Positions 25,151-33,462 are shown, counted from the first letter of the stretch. The stretch is 64,000 bases of DNA from Bacteroidaceae bacterium (GCA_017448965.1 JAFSKK010000049.1:1-64000); one strand, 5' to 3'. Notes: generated by a model from the sequence alone, not told the origin. Numbers and translations are program-made.

Positions 25151-26384
25151 CATATACCTTTATATATTGGCTTGCGACGGCGCTTTCGCTGTAGGTGGTC
25201 ATCACTTTGTTGCGGGCGAGGCGGGTGAGGGTGTCGCGGTCGGCGCGGAGGGTCCACACGATGCCGTTGGCGAAGTCTTGGGCATCGCGGTAGCGGGCGA
25301 CGTAGCCGTTGGCTTGGTGGTCGATCATCTCGGGGATGCCACCGATGTGGAAGCCGACGCAGGGGGTTCCGCAGGAGAGGGCTTCCATGATGGTGTTGGG
25401 GAGGTTGTCCTGCAGGGAAGGGGTGACGTAGAGGTCAACCGCGTTGTAGAGCTGCACCATCTTCTCGGGTTCGCTGACGTAGGAGATGGGATGGATGGTG
25501 GTCTCGACAAGGTGCTGCACTTTCTCGGCATCTTTCCCCACCACCACGATGCCGAGGCGTTGGGCGATGTCGGGATATTGCAGGTTGATGATGCGGATGG
25601 CTTCGGCCAAATAAGGGAAGCCTTTGCGCTTGTCGGTGATGCGCTGACTGGTGAAGAGGAGGAGGTGCTTGTCGAGCGGCAAGCCGAACTGCATCCTGGC
25701 CAGTTGTTGGTCGAGCGGCTGGAAGAAGTCGGTGTCGATGGGGTTGGGGATGCTGAGGACGGGATGCCCCTGAGTGAGGAGGGATGTCCGTGCGAGGTCG
25801 GCAATCCACTGGCTGCATCCGACGAAGGTGATGGGTGCGTCGCGGTAGATGCGCTGCTTTTGCTGGAAGACCTTCTGCGCAATATCGACCAAGAAGCCGC
25901 CACCGATGGCGGGACATTGGTAGCAACGGGTGCGATAGCGGATGCAGTCGTCGGCATAGTGACAGATGCCCGTGAAGTACCAAGTGTCGTGCATGGTGAT
26001 GACGACGGGTTTGCCGGCATGCAACACCTTGTTGAGGTCGGCCAAGGAGAGAAAACTCTGGTTGACCCAGTGGAGGTGGATGACATCAGCCCGTTGGAAC
26101 TCACGGTGTCGCGTCACGTCGGTGCCGGTGTTGGCGATATCGACGGTGAAGAGGTTCTTGCGGTTGAAGCGGTTGGTGAGGAAGATGCAGAGCCGTTCCC
26201 ACAGGAACTTGACGGGCTGGATCCAACTGCGTTCCACGGAGTGGACGGTGATGCGGTCGGTTTGCTTGTCGCGCACGAGCATCTTGGCGCTCACGCCATT
26301 CTTCTTCAGTGCCTCCATCAGACGGTTAGCAGCAATGGCCGCACCGCCGATGCGCTCGGATGTATTGATGATGAGTACTCGCAT
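25143..26384 (-). CDS. GT4 family glycosyltransferase
   Basis: 413 residues, GT-B fold. The start MRVLIINTSERIGGAAIAAN includes the glycine loop. The C-terminal donor domain has LLFTSQRITDKRKGFPYLAE and the retaining-GT4 motif (SLQDNLPNTIMEALSCGTP), with Glu pairs at the usual spacing. The central CHYADDCIRYRTRCYQCPA stretch is seen in a subset of surface-polysaccharide GT4 enzymes. The ATG at 26384 lies 18 bases after a TACCTTTG element; a TTG seven codons upstream would start within the promoter. It is probably the first gene of a two-gene operon with the GT2 gene. Confidence 0.92.
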   Translation of the reverse strand: MRVLIINTSERIGGAAIAANRLMEALKKNGVSAKMLVRDKQTDRITVHSVERSWIQPVKFLWERLCIFLTNRFNRKNLFTVDIANTGTDVTRHREFQRADVIHLHWVNQSFLSLADLNKVLHAGKPVVITMHDTWYFTGICHYADDCIRYRTRCYQCPAIGGGFLVDIAQKVFQQKQRIYRDAPITFVGCSQWIADLARTSLLTQGHPVLSIPNPIDTDFFQPLDQQLARMQFGLPLDKHLLLFTSQRITDKRKGFPYLAEAIRIINLQYPDIAQRLGIVVVGKDAEKVQHLVETTIHPISYVSEPEKMVQLYNAVDLYVTPSLQDNLPNTIMEALSCGTPCVGFHIGGIPEMIDHQANGYVARYRDAQDFANGIVWTLRADRDTLTRLARNKVMTTYSESAVASQYIKVYES

Positions 26385-26402
26385 GTGTTTGAAAATCGGG
26401 TG

Positions 26403-26410
26403 CAAAGGTA
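26403..26410 (-). promoter_or_regulatory. -7 element of the GT4 gene promoter
   Basis: The minus strand reads TACCTTTG, 18 bases before the ATG. The -33 position (near 26431) falls inside the AATTGAAA array and has no TTTG. Confidence 0.65.
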
Positions 26411-26423
26411 CGGAAAAATGGAG

Positions 26424-26520
26424 AATTGAAAAATTGAAAAATTGAAAAATTGAAATAAGGGGTGAAAAAACGGGTTATATCATCACTTCAATTCTTCAAT
26501 TCTTCAATTCTTCAATTCTT
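26424..26520. repeat. Inverted pair of 8-bp arrays between divergent promoters
   Basis: Left: ATTG at 26425, 26433, 26441 and 26449 (unit AATTGAAA). Right: four CTTCAATT units (about 26485-26518). The arms are reverse complements and span the -33 regions of both the GT4 (minus) and hflX (plus) promoters. Confidence 0.9.
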
Positions 26521-26525
26521 TTTCC

Positions 26526-26533
26526 TACCTTTG
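26526..26533 (+). promoter_or_regulatory. -7 element of the hflX promoter
   Basis: TACCTTTG, 19 bases before the hflX ATG. The -33 position lies in the CTTCAATT array and lacks TTTG. Confidence 0.65.
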
Positions 26534-26552
26534 CAACCAAAACAGAAAAAGA

Positions 26553-27827
26553 ATGAAAGAGTTTGTCATTACGGAGACGAAGGTGGAGACGGCTGTGGTG
26601 GTGGGTCTCATCACACCGCAGCAGAATGAGCGGAAGACGACGGAGTATCTGAATGAGCTGGAGTTTCTGGCGGATACGGCAGGGGCGAAGGTGGTGAAGC
26701 GGTTCACGCAACGGGTGAACGGCCCGAGCAGCGTGACCTATATCGGTAGCGGAAAGTTGGAGGAGATAGCGGATTTCATCAAGCGGAAAGAGGATGAGGA
26801 AGACCCTGTGGGAATGGTGATTTTCGACGATGAATTGTCAGCGAAGCAGATTCGGAACATCGAGAAGGTGCTGCAGGTGAAGATTCTGGACCGGACGAGT
26901 CTGATTTTGGACATTTTTGCCATGCGTGCCCAGACCGCAGCGGCCAAGACGCAGGTGGAACTGGCGCAATATCGCTATATGTTGCCACGACTGACAAGGC
27001 TGTGGACACACTTGGAACGTCAGCGAGGTGGTAGTGTGGGACTTCGAGGTCCAGGTGAGACGCAGTTGGAGATGGACCAACGCATCATCCGCCACCGCAT
27101 CTCGCTCCTGAAGCAGCGGCTGGTGGAGATTGACCAACAGAAGACGACGCAGCGGAAGAACCGAGGACGGCTCATCCGTGTGGCACTGGTGGGCTATACG
27201 AATGTGGGGAAGTCGACGCTGATGAACCTGCTCTCGAAGAGCGACATCTTCGCGGAGAACAAGTTGTTTGCCACGCTGGACACGACGGTGAGGAAGGTGA
27301 TTATCGAGAATTTGCCTTTCCTGCTGTCGGACACGGTGGGTTTCATCCGTAAATTGCCGACAGACCTGGTGGAGTCGTTCAAGAGCACACTGGACGAGGT
27401 GAGGGAGGCGGACTTGCTGCTGCACGTGGTGGACATCAGCCATCCCGACTTCGAGGAACAGATACAGGTGGTGGAGAAGACGCTGGGAGAATTGGGCTGC
27501 GCGGAGAAGCCGCAGATGATTGTGTTCAACAAGATTGACGCCTACACATGGGTGGAGAAGGAGGCGGATGACTTGACGCCCCGCACGAGGGAGAACATCC
27601 CGCTGGAGGAGATGATGCGCACCTGGATGGCGAAACTGAATCCCGAGGACAAGCCATCGACGCCTGACAACAGGCTGGGCTGCTTCTTCATCTCGGCTGC
27701 CCAACGCCTGCACATTGATGAGTTCAGGGAACTGCTGTACAAGAAGGTGCGTGAACTGCATGTGCAGAAGTACCCCTACAATGACTTTCTGTATGACAAC
27801 TACGACACAAACGGAGAAATCAAATAG
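26553..27827 (+). CDS. hflX: Ribosome-associated GTPase HflX
   Basis: 424 residues. An N-terminal HflX domain (about 1-200; FDDELSAKQIRNIEKVL, RGPGETQLEMDQRIIRHRI) precedes a G domain with G1 GYTNVGKST (about 213-221), G3 DTVGFIRKLP and G4 NKID. HflX splits stalled 70S ribosomes after stress. The ATG at 26553 is supported by the promoter just upstream. The DUF4954 gene follows after two bases, so the two are probably one transcript ending at the terminator at 29.63 kb. Confidence 0.96.
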   Translation: MKEFVITETKVETAVVVGLITPQQNERKTTEYLNELEFLADTAGAKVVKRFTQRVNGPSSVTYIGSGKLEEIADFIKRKEDEEDPVGMVIFDDELSAKQIRNIEKVLQVKILDRTSLILDIFAMRAQTAAAKTQVELAQYRYMLPRLTRLWTHLERQRGGSVGLRGPGETQLEMDQRIIRHRISLLKQRLVEIDQQKTTQRKNRGRLIRVALVGYTNVGKSTLMNLLSKSDIFAENKLFATLDTTVRKVIIENLPFLLSDTVGFIRKLPTDLVESFKSTLDEVREADLLLHVVDISHPDFEEQIQVVEKTLGELGCAEKPQMIVFNKIDAYTWVEKEADDLTPRTRENIPLEEMMRTWMAKLNPEDKPSTPDNRLGCFFISAAQRLHIDEFRELLYKKVRELHVQKYPYNDFLYDNYDTNGEIK

Positions 27828-27829
27828 CC

Positions 27830-29620
27830 ATGAGAGAATTAACGGTAAACGAAATCGCTCAGTTGGAAGAGCGTGGATGTTGGGCTGAAGACTGGTCGGA
27901 CATCCTGGTGGACGAGGCTTTCATGCCCTCGCAAATGGAAAATGTGCTGCTCTACGGACATGTGGAAGTGGGCAGCCTCAGTGGTTCGGTGGAACTGGAA
28001 GAGGGCTTCCGCCGCCTGTGCTGTGTGCGGAACGCCACGCTGAGGAATGTCATCATCGGCGACGGCTGTCTGGTGGAGAATGTACGCGGTTACATCTCCA
28101 ACACGCAGATTGGCGACCGCTGCTATGTGGCCAACGTCGGCATCATCACGAATCAGGAGGGAAACACGTTCGGCAACGGTACGGAAGTGTCGGTGCTGAA
28201 CGAGGGCGGCGATGCCAACATCGTCATCTTCGAGGGACTGACGGCTCAGCTGGCATGGCTGATGGTGAACTTCCCAGAGGTGAAGAAGTTTGCGATGGAG
28301 GTGCCACCCACTGAGGAGGCGCTTGCCCCTCGAGGTATGGGCGGCTCAATCGGTGCTGGCAGCCGCGTGGTAGGAGTGAAGGAGATGAATAATGTGAAGA
28401 TAGGCGAGGGGTGTGAGGTGCAGGGCAGCTGCAAACTGACGAACTGCACCATCATGAGCACGGAGAATGCCGGTACGCTCATCGGTTCGGATGTCATCAT
28501 CGAGGACAGTATCGTGGCGGCTGGTGCGAGTGTCATCGACGGTGCCAAGGTGTACAGTTGCTTTGTGGGTGAGTCCGTTCACATCGGCAAGGGCTTCTCG
28601 GCAGAGGCGAGTGTGTTCTTTGCCAACAGTTATATGGACAACGGGGAATCGTGTGCCGCGTTCTGTGGTCCGTTTGCCACCAGCCACCACAAGAGCACGC
28701 TGCTGATTGGTGGTGCTTTCTCGTTCTACAATGCCGGTTCGGGCACGAACCAGAGCAACCATGCCTATAAGATGGGCCCCATCCACTGGGGTACGCTTGA
28801 CAGGGGCAGCAAGACAGCGTCGGGCAGCCACATCCTTTGGCCAGCTCACATTGGCTCGTTCTCGATGGTGATGGGCAAAGTGCAGAACCATCCGCAGGTG
28901 CAGAAACTACCCTTCAGTTACGTCATTGCCGAAGGTCGGGACACGTGGGTGGTGCCGGGCATCAACATCCGCACGGTGGGTACATGGCGCGACATCAACA
29001 AGTGGCCTAAGCGTGACGCGCGGCCGCTGGATTCGCGCAACGACATCATCAACTTCGCTTTCCCGAACCCCTACATCGTGCAGTCGGTGATGGACGGAAA
29101 GGGTGTGCTGGAAGACCTCGTGAAGAAGACCCCGGAGGGGACGGAAGTGTATGAGTATCGTGGCTGCAAAATCAAGCGGGCAGCGTTGCTGAAAGGTATC
29201 CAGTATTATGATTTGGTGCTGAAGTTGTTCCTCTATCGTTGTTTCCAGAACAACACGGTGGAAACGGACGAGGCTATCGGTGGAAGATGGGTGGACATGA
29301 TGGGTCTGCTCGCCCCGAAGAGCGAACTGGACTGTGTGGTGAAGGATATCGCCAATGGCACCATCCGCACGGTGGATGAACTGAAGGGGATTCTCCTGCA
29401 GATTCACCAGAACTATAAGCAGTACGAACAGGCTTACGCGAACTTTGTGATGCAAGCTTGCGGCGGCAACCTCTTCATCGACCGTGACCGCTGGATGCAG
29501 GAGGCAGAAGAAGCGAACGCATTGTGGCTCAAGATGGTGAAAGACGATGCTGAAAAGGAGTTCCAGATGGGGGATGTGGATCCCGAACAACTCCGCGACT
29601 TCATCGGAACAATCAAATGA
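27830..29620 (+). CDS. DUF4954 family protein with left-handed beta-helix repeats
   Basis: 596 residues. Hexapeptide-type repeats of left-handed beta helix run from about residue 45 to 290 (RNVIIGDGCLVENVRGYI, NTQIGDRCYVANVGI, IIEDSIVAAGASVIDGA), as in sugar-nucleotide acyltransferases and pyrophosphorylases. An alpha-helical C-terminal part follows. DUF4954 proteins are common in Bacteroidetes, and their reaction is not established. The GTNQSNHAYKMGPIHWG segment is strongly family-like. It lies two bases after hflX and ends before a strong terminator. Confidence 0.88.
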   Translation: MRELTVNEIAQLEERGCWAEDWSDILVDEAFMPSQMENVLLYGHVEVGSLSGSVELEEGFRRLCCVRNATLRNVIIGDGCLVENVRGYISNTQIGDRCYVANVGIITNQEGNTFGNGTEVSVLNEGGDANIVIFEGLTAQLAWLMVNFPEVKKFAMEVPPTEEALAPRGMGGSIGAGSRVVGVKEMNNVKIGEGCEVQGSCKLTNCTIMSTENAGTLIGSDVIIEDSIVAAGASVIDGAKVYSCFVGESVHIGKGFSAEASVFFANSYMDNGESCAAFCGPFATSHHKSTLLIGGAFSFYNAGSGTNQSNHAYKMGPIHWGTLDRGSKTASGSHILWPAHIGSFSMVMGKVQNHPQVQKLPFSYVIAEGRDTWVVPGINIRTVGTWRDINKWPKRDARPLDSRNDIINFAFPNPYIVQSVMDGKGVLEDLVKKTPEGTEVYEYRGCKIKRAALLKGIQYYDLVLKLFLYRCFQNNTVETDEAIGGRWVDMMGLLAPKSELDCVVKDIANGTIRTVDELKGILLQIHQNYKQYEQAYANFVMQACGGNLFIDRDRWMQEAEEANALWLKMVKDDAEKEFQMGDVDPEQLRDFIGTIK

Positions 29621-29627
29621 GACGAAA

Positions 29628-29662
29628 CAAAAAGGGCGACGCTGTTGGCGTCGCCCTTTTTC
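29628..29662 (+). terminator. Rho-independent terminator after the hflX-DUF4954 operon
   Basis: AAAGGGCGACGC (29631-29642), loop TGTTG, GCGTCGCCCTTTTT. A twelve-base-pair stem with a T tract, directly after the stop at 29620. Confidence 0.95.
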
Positions 29663-29702
29663 GTTGTATGAAAATGTAATTTATGGAACTTCTGAGATTT
29701 TA

Positions 29703-29897
29703 AACAACGAATTTTACGAATGAAACCAATAAACGAACTATGCAGACAGAGATGTATGACACGAATGCACCTTCTGTGCAACGAATGTAACGAATACCAT
29801 CCGGGTAGCATTAGTGCCATTCGTCGCCGCTTGCGGCTTCGACCCATAGATTCCTGTCCGGATGGCAAAATTAGTATGATTCGAGATATTCGTTGTT
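29703..29897. repeat. Concentric hairpin element, relative of the one at 23.9 kb
   Basis: Outer arms AACAACGAAT (29703-29712) and ATTCGTTGTT (29888-29897). Inner pair CCATCCGG (29797-29804) and CCGGATGG (29858-29865); central hairpin GCCGC-tt-GCGGC. CGAAT units at 29708/29717 and 29782/29791 show a 9-bp period. The end TTTTAAACAACGAATTT is shared with the 23.9-kb element. The gap 29663-29927 contains no gene. Confidence 0.85.
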
Positions 29898-29927
29898 AAA
29901 ACTCAACATCCAGAATATTCATTGTTT

Positions 29928-30638
29928 TTAGTTGTGCACCAAAGTGCCAATCTCTTCCCCTTCCATCACTTTTTTCAGGTTGCCGAGGATGTCCATGTTG
30001 AACACATAGATGGGCAGGTTGTTCTGCATGCACATGGCGGTGGCAGTGATGTCCATGACTTTCAGGCCTTGGGCAATCACGTCAGCGTATGTGATGTCGT
30101 GGTACTTGGTGGCTGTCGGGTCTTTCTCGGGGTCGGCGGTATAGACGCCGTCCACACGGGTGCCTTTCAGCATGACGTCGGCCTCAATCTCGATGCCCCG
30201 AAGGGAAGAACCCGTGTCGGTGGTGAAGTAGGGAGAGCCTGTGCCGGCACTCATGATGACCACTTCGCCTGCCTCCATGGCCTCGATGGCCTTCCACTTG
30301 CTGTAGAACTCGCCGATGGGTTCCATGCGGATGGCAGTGAGCACACGGTTCTTCTGACCGATGGCACCCAATGCGCTGGATAGTGCCAGGGAGTTGATGA
30401 CTGTGGCGCACATGCCCATCTGGTCACCCTTCACACGGTCGAAGCCCTTGCCTGCTCCGCTCAGTCCACGGAAGATGTTGCCACCACCGATGACGATGCC
30501 AATCTGCACGCCCATTTCTGCTATCTCTTTAATCTGCTGGGCATACTGGTTCAACCGCTCCACGTTGATGCCCTGCTTCTGTTCTCCTGCTAAACTCTCA
30601 CCAGAGAGTTTCAGCAATATACGCTTGAATTTTGCCAT
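29928..30638 (-). CDS. pyrH: UMP kinase
   Basis: 236 residues. It phosphorylates UMP to UDP and is the bacterial-type hexameric enzyme of the amino-acid-kinase fold. Motifs: KRILLKLSGESLAGEQ at the N-terminus, IGIVIGGGNIFRGLSGAGKG (phosphate loop), DRVKGDQMGMCATVINSLAL and TGSPYFTTDTGSSLRGIEI, all standard. An ATG start lies downstream of a TACCTTTG element. It is transcribed divergently from pyrE, another pyrimidine gene, with interlocking promoters. Confidence 0.97.
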   Translation of the reverse strand: MAKFKRILLKLSGESLAGEQKQGINVERLNQYAQQIKEIAEMGVQIGIVIGGGNIFRGLSGAGKGFDRVKGDQMGMCATVINSLALSSALGAIGQKNRVLTAIRMEPIGEFYSKWKAIEAMEAGEVVIMSAGTGSPYFTTDTGSSLRGIEIEADVMLKGTRVDGVYTADPEKDPTATKYHDITYADVIAQGLKVMDITATAMCMQNNLPIYVFNMDILGNLKKVMEGEEIGTLVHN

Positions 30639-30667
30639 AAAATGAAGTATTTTTAGTTATCTGTGTG

Positions 30668-30675
30668 CAAAGGTA
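30668..30675 (-). promoter_or_regulatory. -7 element of the pyrH promoter
   Basis: The minus strand reads TACCTTTG. It lies 12 bases from the oppositely oriented pyrE -7 element, with a T tract between them. Confidence 0.7.
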
Positions 30676-30687
30676 CGTTTTTTTTTG

Positions 30688-30695
30688 TACCTTTG
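30688..30695 (+). promoter_or_regulatory. -7 element of the pyrE promoter
   Basis: TACCTTTG, 25 bases before the pyrE ATG. The -33 region (about 30664-30667, TGTG) falls at the pyrH transcription start. Confidence 0.7.
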
Positions 30696-30720
30696 CAACA
30701 AACTAAGAACTAAAACATAA

Positions 30721-31359
30721 ATGATTATGAAGACATTGGAGAAAATCTTTGCAGGGAAACTGCTGAACATCAAGGCTATCAAGTTGCAGCCAGAGAATCC
30801 TTTTACATGGGCAAGTGGCTGGAAGTCACCTTTCTATTGTGACAACCGTAAGACGCTGAGCTATCCCGACTTGCGTAACTTCGTGAAGTTGGAGATTTGC
30901 CGTGTGATTGAGGAGAACTTTCAGGAGGTGGACGCTGTGGCAGGTGTGGCTACAGGTGCCATCCCGCAGGGTGCGCTGGTGGCCGATGCGTTGCACAAGC
31001 CTTTCGTGTATGTGCGCAGCAAACCCAAGGATCACGGTCTGGAGAACCTCATCGAAGGAGAACTGAAGCCTGGTATGAAGGTGGTGGTGATCGAAGACCT
31101 CATCTCCACGGGTGGTTCGTCGCTGAAGGCGGTGGAGGCTATCCGCAACAATGGCTGTGAGGTGATTGGCATGGTGGCCAGTTACACCTACGGCTTCGAC
31201 GTGGCCAAGAAAGCCTTTGACGATGCCAAGGTGAAACTCATCACGTTGACCAACTACGAGGCTGTGCTGGATGTGGCGCTGAAGACCGGCTACATCACGG
31301 AGGACCAGGTTCCTGTGCTGAACGAGTGGAGAAAGAACCCGAGTAATTGGAAAAATTGA
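30721..31359 (+). CDS. pyrE: Orotate phosphoribosyltransferase
   Basis: 212 residues. It converts orotate and PRPP to OMP in de novo pyrimidine synthesis. The PRPP-binding motif VVVIEDLISTGGSSLKAVEA is at about residues 121-140, and YVRSKPKDHG carries catalytic lysines of the flexible loop. Two nearby ATGs (30721 and 30727) are both possible. The next gene is separated by a repeat-filled gap of about 90 bases. Confidence 0.97.
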   Translation: MIMKTLEKIFAGKLLNIKAIKLQPENPFTWASGWKSPFYCDNRKTLSYPDLRNFVKLEICRVIEENFQEVDAVAGVATGAIPQGALVADALHKPFVYVRSKPKDHGLENLIEGELKPGMKVVVIEDLISTGGSSLKAVEAIRNNGCEVIGMVASYTYGFDVAKKAFDDAKVKLITLTNYEAVLDVALKTGYITEDQVPVLNEWRKNPSNWKN

Positions 31360-31450
31360 AAAATTCAGGAATTGAAAAATTGAAGTTTTTTCCCAACAAA
31401 CCGGATGGCAACTTCAATTTTTCAATCTTTCAATTCTTAAATTCTTAAGA
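31345..31450. repeat. ATTG-based hairpin array between pyrE and the SRPBCC gene
   Basis: The left arm has ATTG or ATTC at 31346, 31355, 31363, 31371 and 31379. The right arm carries TTCAATTTTTCAATCTTTCAA. AATTGAAGTT pairs with AACTTCAATT around the centre, which holds CCGGATGGCAA (31401-31411). It covers the end of pyrE and the gap up to the next GTG start. Confidence 0.85.
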
Positions 31451-31452
31451 AC

Positions 31453-31917
31453 GTGGCAAAATACGAAAGTCAAATCAAGCAAGTTCCTTACACGCAGCAT
31501 TCAGTCTATGCTAAAATCTCTGATTTGACGAACCTCGCGGTGATTAAGGAACGATTCGATGACCCGAACGTGCAGGCTAAGATTCCTGCCGACAAGGTGG
31601 AAGAAGTGAAGAGGGCGATTGAACAAATGGAGTTCACGGCTGACACGCTGACGGCTCCTGCTGGCCCTATCGGCGGCAACATCTCGGTGGAAATTGTGGA
31701 AAGGCAGCCGGATAAGTGTGTCAAGTTTGCTTCGGTTAAATCGCCTGTCAATTTCAAGGTGTGGATTCAGGTGCTCCCCATCAATGAAACAACCAGCAAG
31801 ATGAAGGTGACGATTGATGCCGACCTCAACTTCTTCATGAAGCAGATGCTGGACGCTCATCTGCAAAAAGGCGTGGATAAGTTTGCGGACATGTTGGCTA
31901 TGATACCGTATGAATAA
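31453..31917 (+). CDS. SRPBCC (START-like) family protein
   Basis: 154 residues. The layout suits a small helix-grip ligand-binding domain: an N-terminal strand (YESQIKQVPYTQHSVYAKI), a helix, antiparallel strands and a long C-terminal helix (MKQMLDAHLQKGVDKFADML). Homologues in Bacteroidales are annotated as SRPBCC or polyketide-cyclase-like; no ligand is known. Translation starts at GTG (31453); there is no in-frame ATG in a better position. Position between pyrE and argH gives no clear functional clue. Confidence 0.75.
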   Translation: MAKYESQIKQVPYTQHSVYAKISDLTNLAVIKERFDDPNVQAKIPADKVEEVKRAIEQMEFTADTLTAPAGPIGGNISVEIVERQPDKCVKFASVKSPVNFKVWIQVLPINETTSKMKVTIDADLNFFMKQMLDAHLQKGVDKFADMLAMIPYE

Positions 31918-31955
31918 GGAAAAAAGGAAAAGTGAAAAGTGAAAAATTAGTTTTT

Positions 31956-33293
31956 ATGAACAAGCTTTGGACTAAGAACGTCGCAATGACGGAGGAGATA
32001 GAGAAGTTCACAGTGGGCAGAGACCGCGAGATGGACTTGTATCTGGCTAAGTATGATGTGCTGGGCTCGATGGCGCACATCACGATGCTGCAGTCGATTG
32101 ACTTGCTGACAGCTGACGAGCTGAAAGTGCTCCTGCAGGAGTTGAAAACCATCTATCAGCAGGCGGAGAAGGGCGAGTTTGTCATAGAGGAAGGAGTGGA
32201 GGACGTCCACTCGCAGGTGGAGATGCTGCTGACCCGCAAACTCGGCGACATCGGCAAGAAGATACACTCAGGCCGCAGCCGCAACGACCAGGTGCTGGTG
32301 GATTTGAAACTCTTCATCCGCGACCAAATCAAGGAGATTGCAGGACTGGTGAAGAACCTCTTCGACGAACTCATCACGCAGTCGGAACGGTACAAGAACG
32401 TCCTCATGCCCGGCTACACCCATCTGCAAGTGGCAATGCCCAGTTCGTTCGGCTTGTGGTTTGGTGCCTACGCCGAAGGACTCGTGGATGACATGCAGTA
32501 TCTGCAAGCAGCATGGAAGATTACCAACCGCAATCCGCTCGGTTCAGCGGCTGGCTATGGCAGTTCGTTCCCGCTGAATCGTCAGATGACCACCGACCTC
32601 CTGGGCTTTGACTCGATGGACTACAACGTGGTCTATGCCCAGATGGGACGTGGCAAGACGGAAAGGAACGTGGCGTTCTCGATGGCAAGCATCGCTGGCA
32701 CACTGGCTAAACTGGCATATGATGCCTGTATGTTCAACTCGCAGAACTTCGGTTTCGTGAAACTTCCGGCCGACTGCACCACGGGTTCTAGCATCATGCC
32801 GCACAAGAAGAATCCCGATGTGTTTGAGTTGACAAGGGCCAAATGCAACAAACTCCAGTCGCTGCCCGTCACCGTCACGATGATCATGAACAACCTCCCC
32901 GTGGGCTACTTCCGCGACCTGCAAATCATCAAGGAAGTCTTCCTCCCCGCCTTCGACGAACTGAAGGACTGCCTGCAGATGGCAGCCTACATCATCAATA
33001 AGATGGAGGTGAACGAGCACATCCTCGACAACCCCATCTACGACCCCATGTTCTCCGTAGAGGAAGTCAACCGCCTGGCACGTGAGGGCATGCCCTTCCG
33101 CGATGCCTACAAGAAAGTGGGTCTCGACATTGAAGCAGGCCACTTCACCCCCAACAAAGACATCCACCACACCCACGAAGGCTCCATCGGCAACCTCTGC
33201 AACGACAAGATACAAGCCCTCATGGACGACGTGGTCAGCGGCTTCCAGTTCCAGAAGATGGAGGAGGCGGTGAAGAAATTGTTAAACAACTGA
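31956..33293 (+). CDS. argH: Argininosuccinate lyase
   Basis: 445 residues. It cleaves argininosuccinate to arginine and fumarate. The fumarase/aspartase superfamily signature TTGSSIMPHKKNPDVFE is at about residues 279-295, with HSGRSRNDQVLVDLKLFI and PGYTHLQVAMPSSFG in the expected places. The ATG at 31956 is preferred to a GTG eight codons upstream lying in an A/G-rich repeat tract. The fumarate product links loosely to the fumarase encoded at 42.6 kb, though the genes are not close. Confidence 0.96.
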   Translation: MNKLWTKNVAMTEEIEKFTVGRDREMDLYLAKYDVLGSMAHITMLQSIDLLTADELKVLLQELKTIYQQAEKGEFVIEEGVEDVHSQVEMLLTRKLGDIGKKIHSGRSRNDQVLVDLKLFIRDQIKEIAGLVKNLFDELITQSERYKNVLMPGYTHLQVAMPSSFGLWFGAYAEGLVDDMQYLQAAWKITNRNPLGSAAGYGSSFPLNRQMTTDLLGFDSMDYNVVYAQMGRGKTERNVAFSMASIAGTLAKLAYDACMFNSQNFGFVKLPADCTTGSSIMPHKKNPDVFELTRAKCNKLQSLPVTVTMIMNNLPVGYFRDLQIIKEVFLPAFDELKDCLQMAAYIINKMEVNEHILDNPIYDPMFSVEEVNRLAREGMPFRDAYKKVGLDIEAGHFTPNKDIHHTHEGSIGNLCNDKIQALMDDVVSGFQFQKMEEAVKKLLNN

Positions 33294-33348
33294 TTGAAAT
33301 GAACTGATAGACATAACAACATAAGGAAGCGTTGACTTTTTGATTCTT

Positions 33349-33462
33349 GTTCCAGAAATTTCGCCAAAAATAACTCTCAAGATGATAGAAGTTGATGCTC
33401 GCGTTTTGGCGCGGGCTGATACTTGTATTTGAGAGAACGGCGTTTGGCGATGCCTCTGGAAC
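33349..33462. repeat. Three-step nested hairpin between argH and the TlpA-like gene
   Basis: Nested pairs: GTTCCAGA (33349-33356) with TCTGGAAC (33455-33462), GCCAAA (33363-33368) with TTTGGC (33443-33448), and CTCTCAA (33374-33380) with TTGAGAG (33429-33435). The interior contains further self-complementary GCGTTTTGGCGC. The gap 33294-33587 has no gene. It could be a structured RNA or a small inverted-repeat element. Confidence 0.7.
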
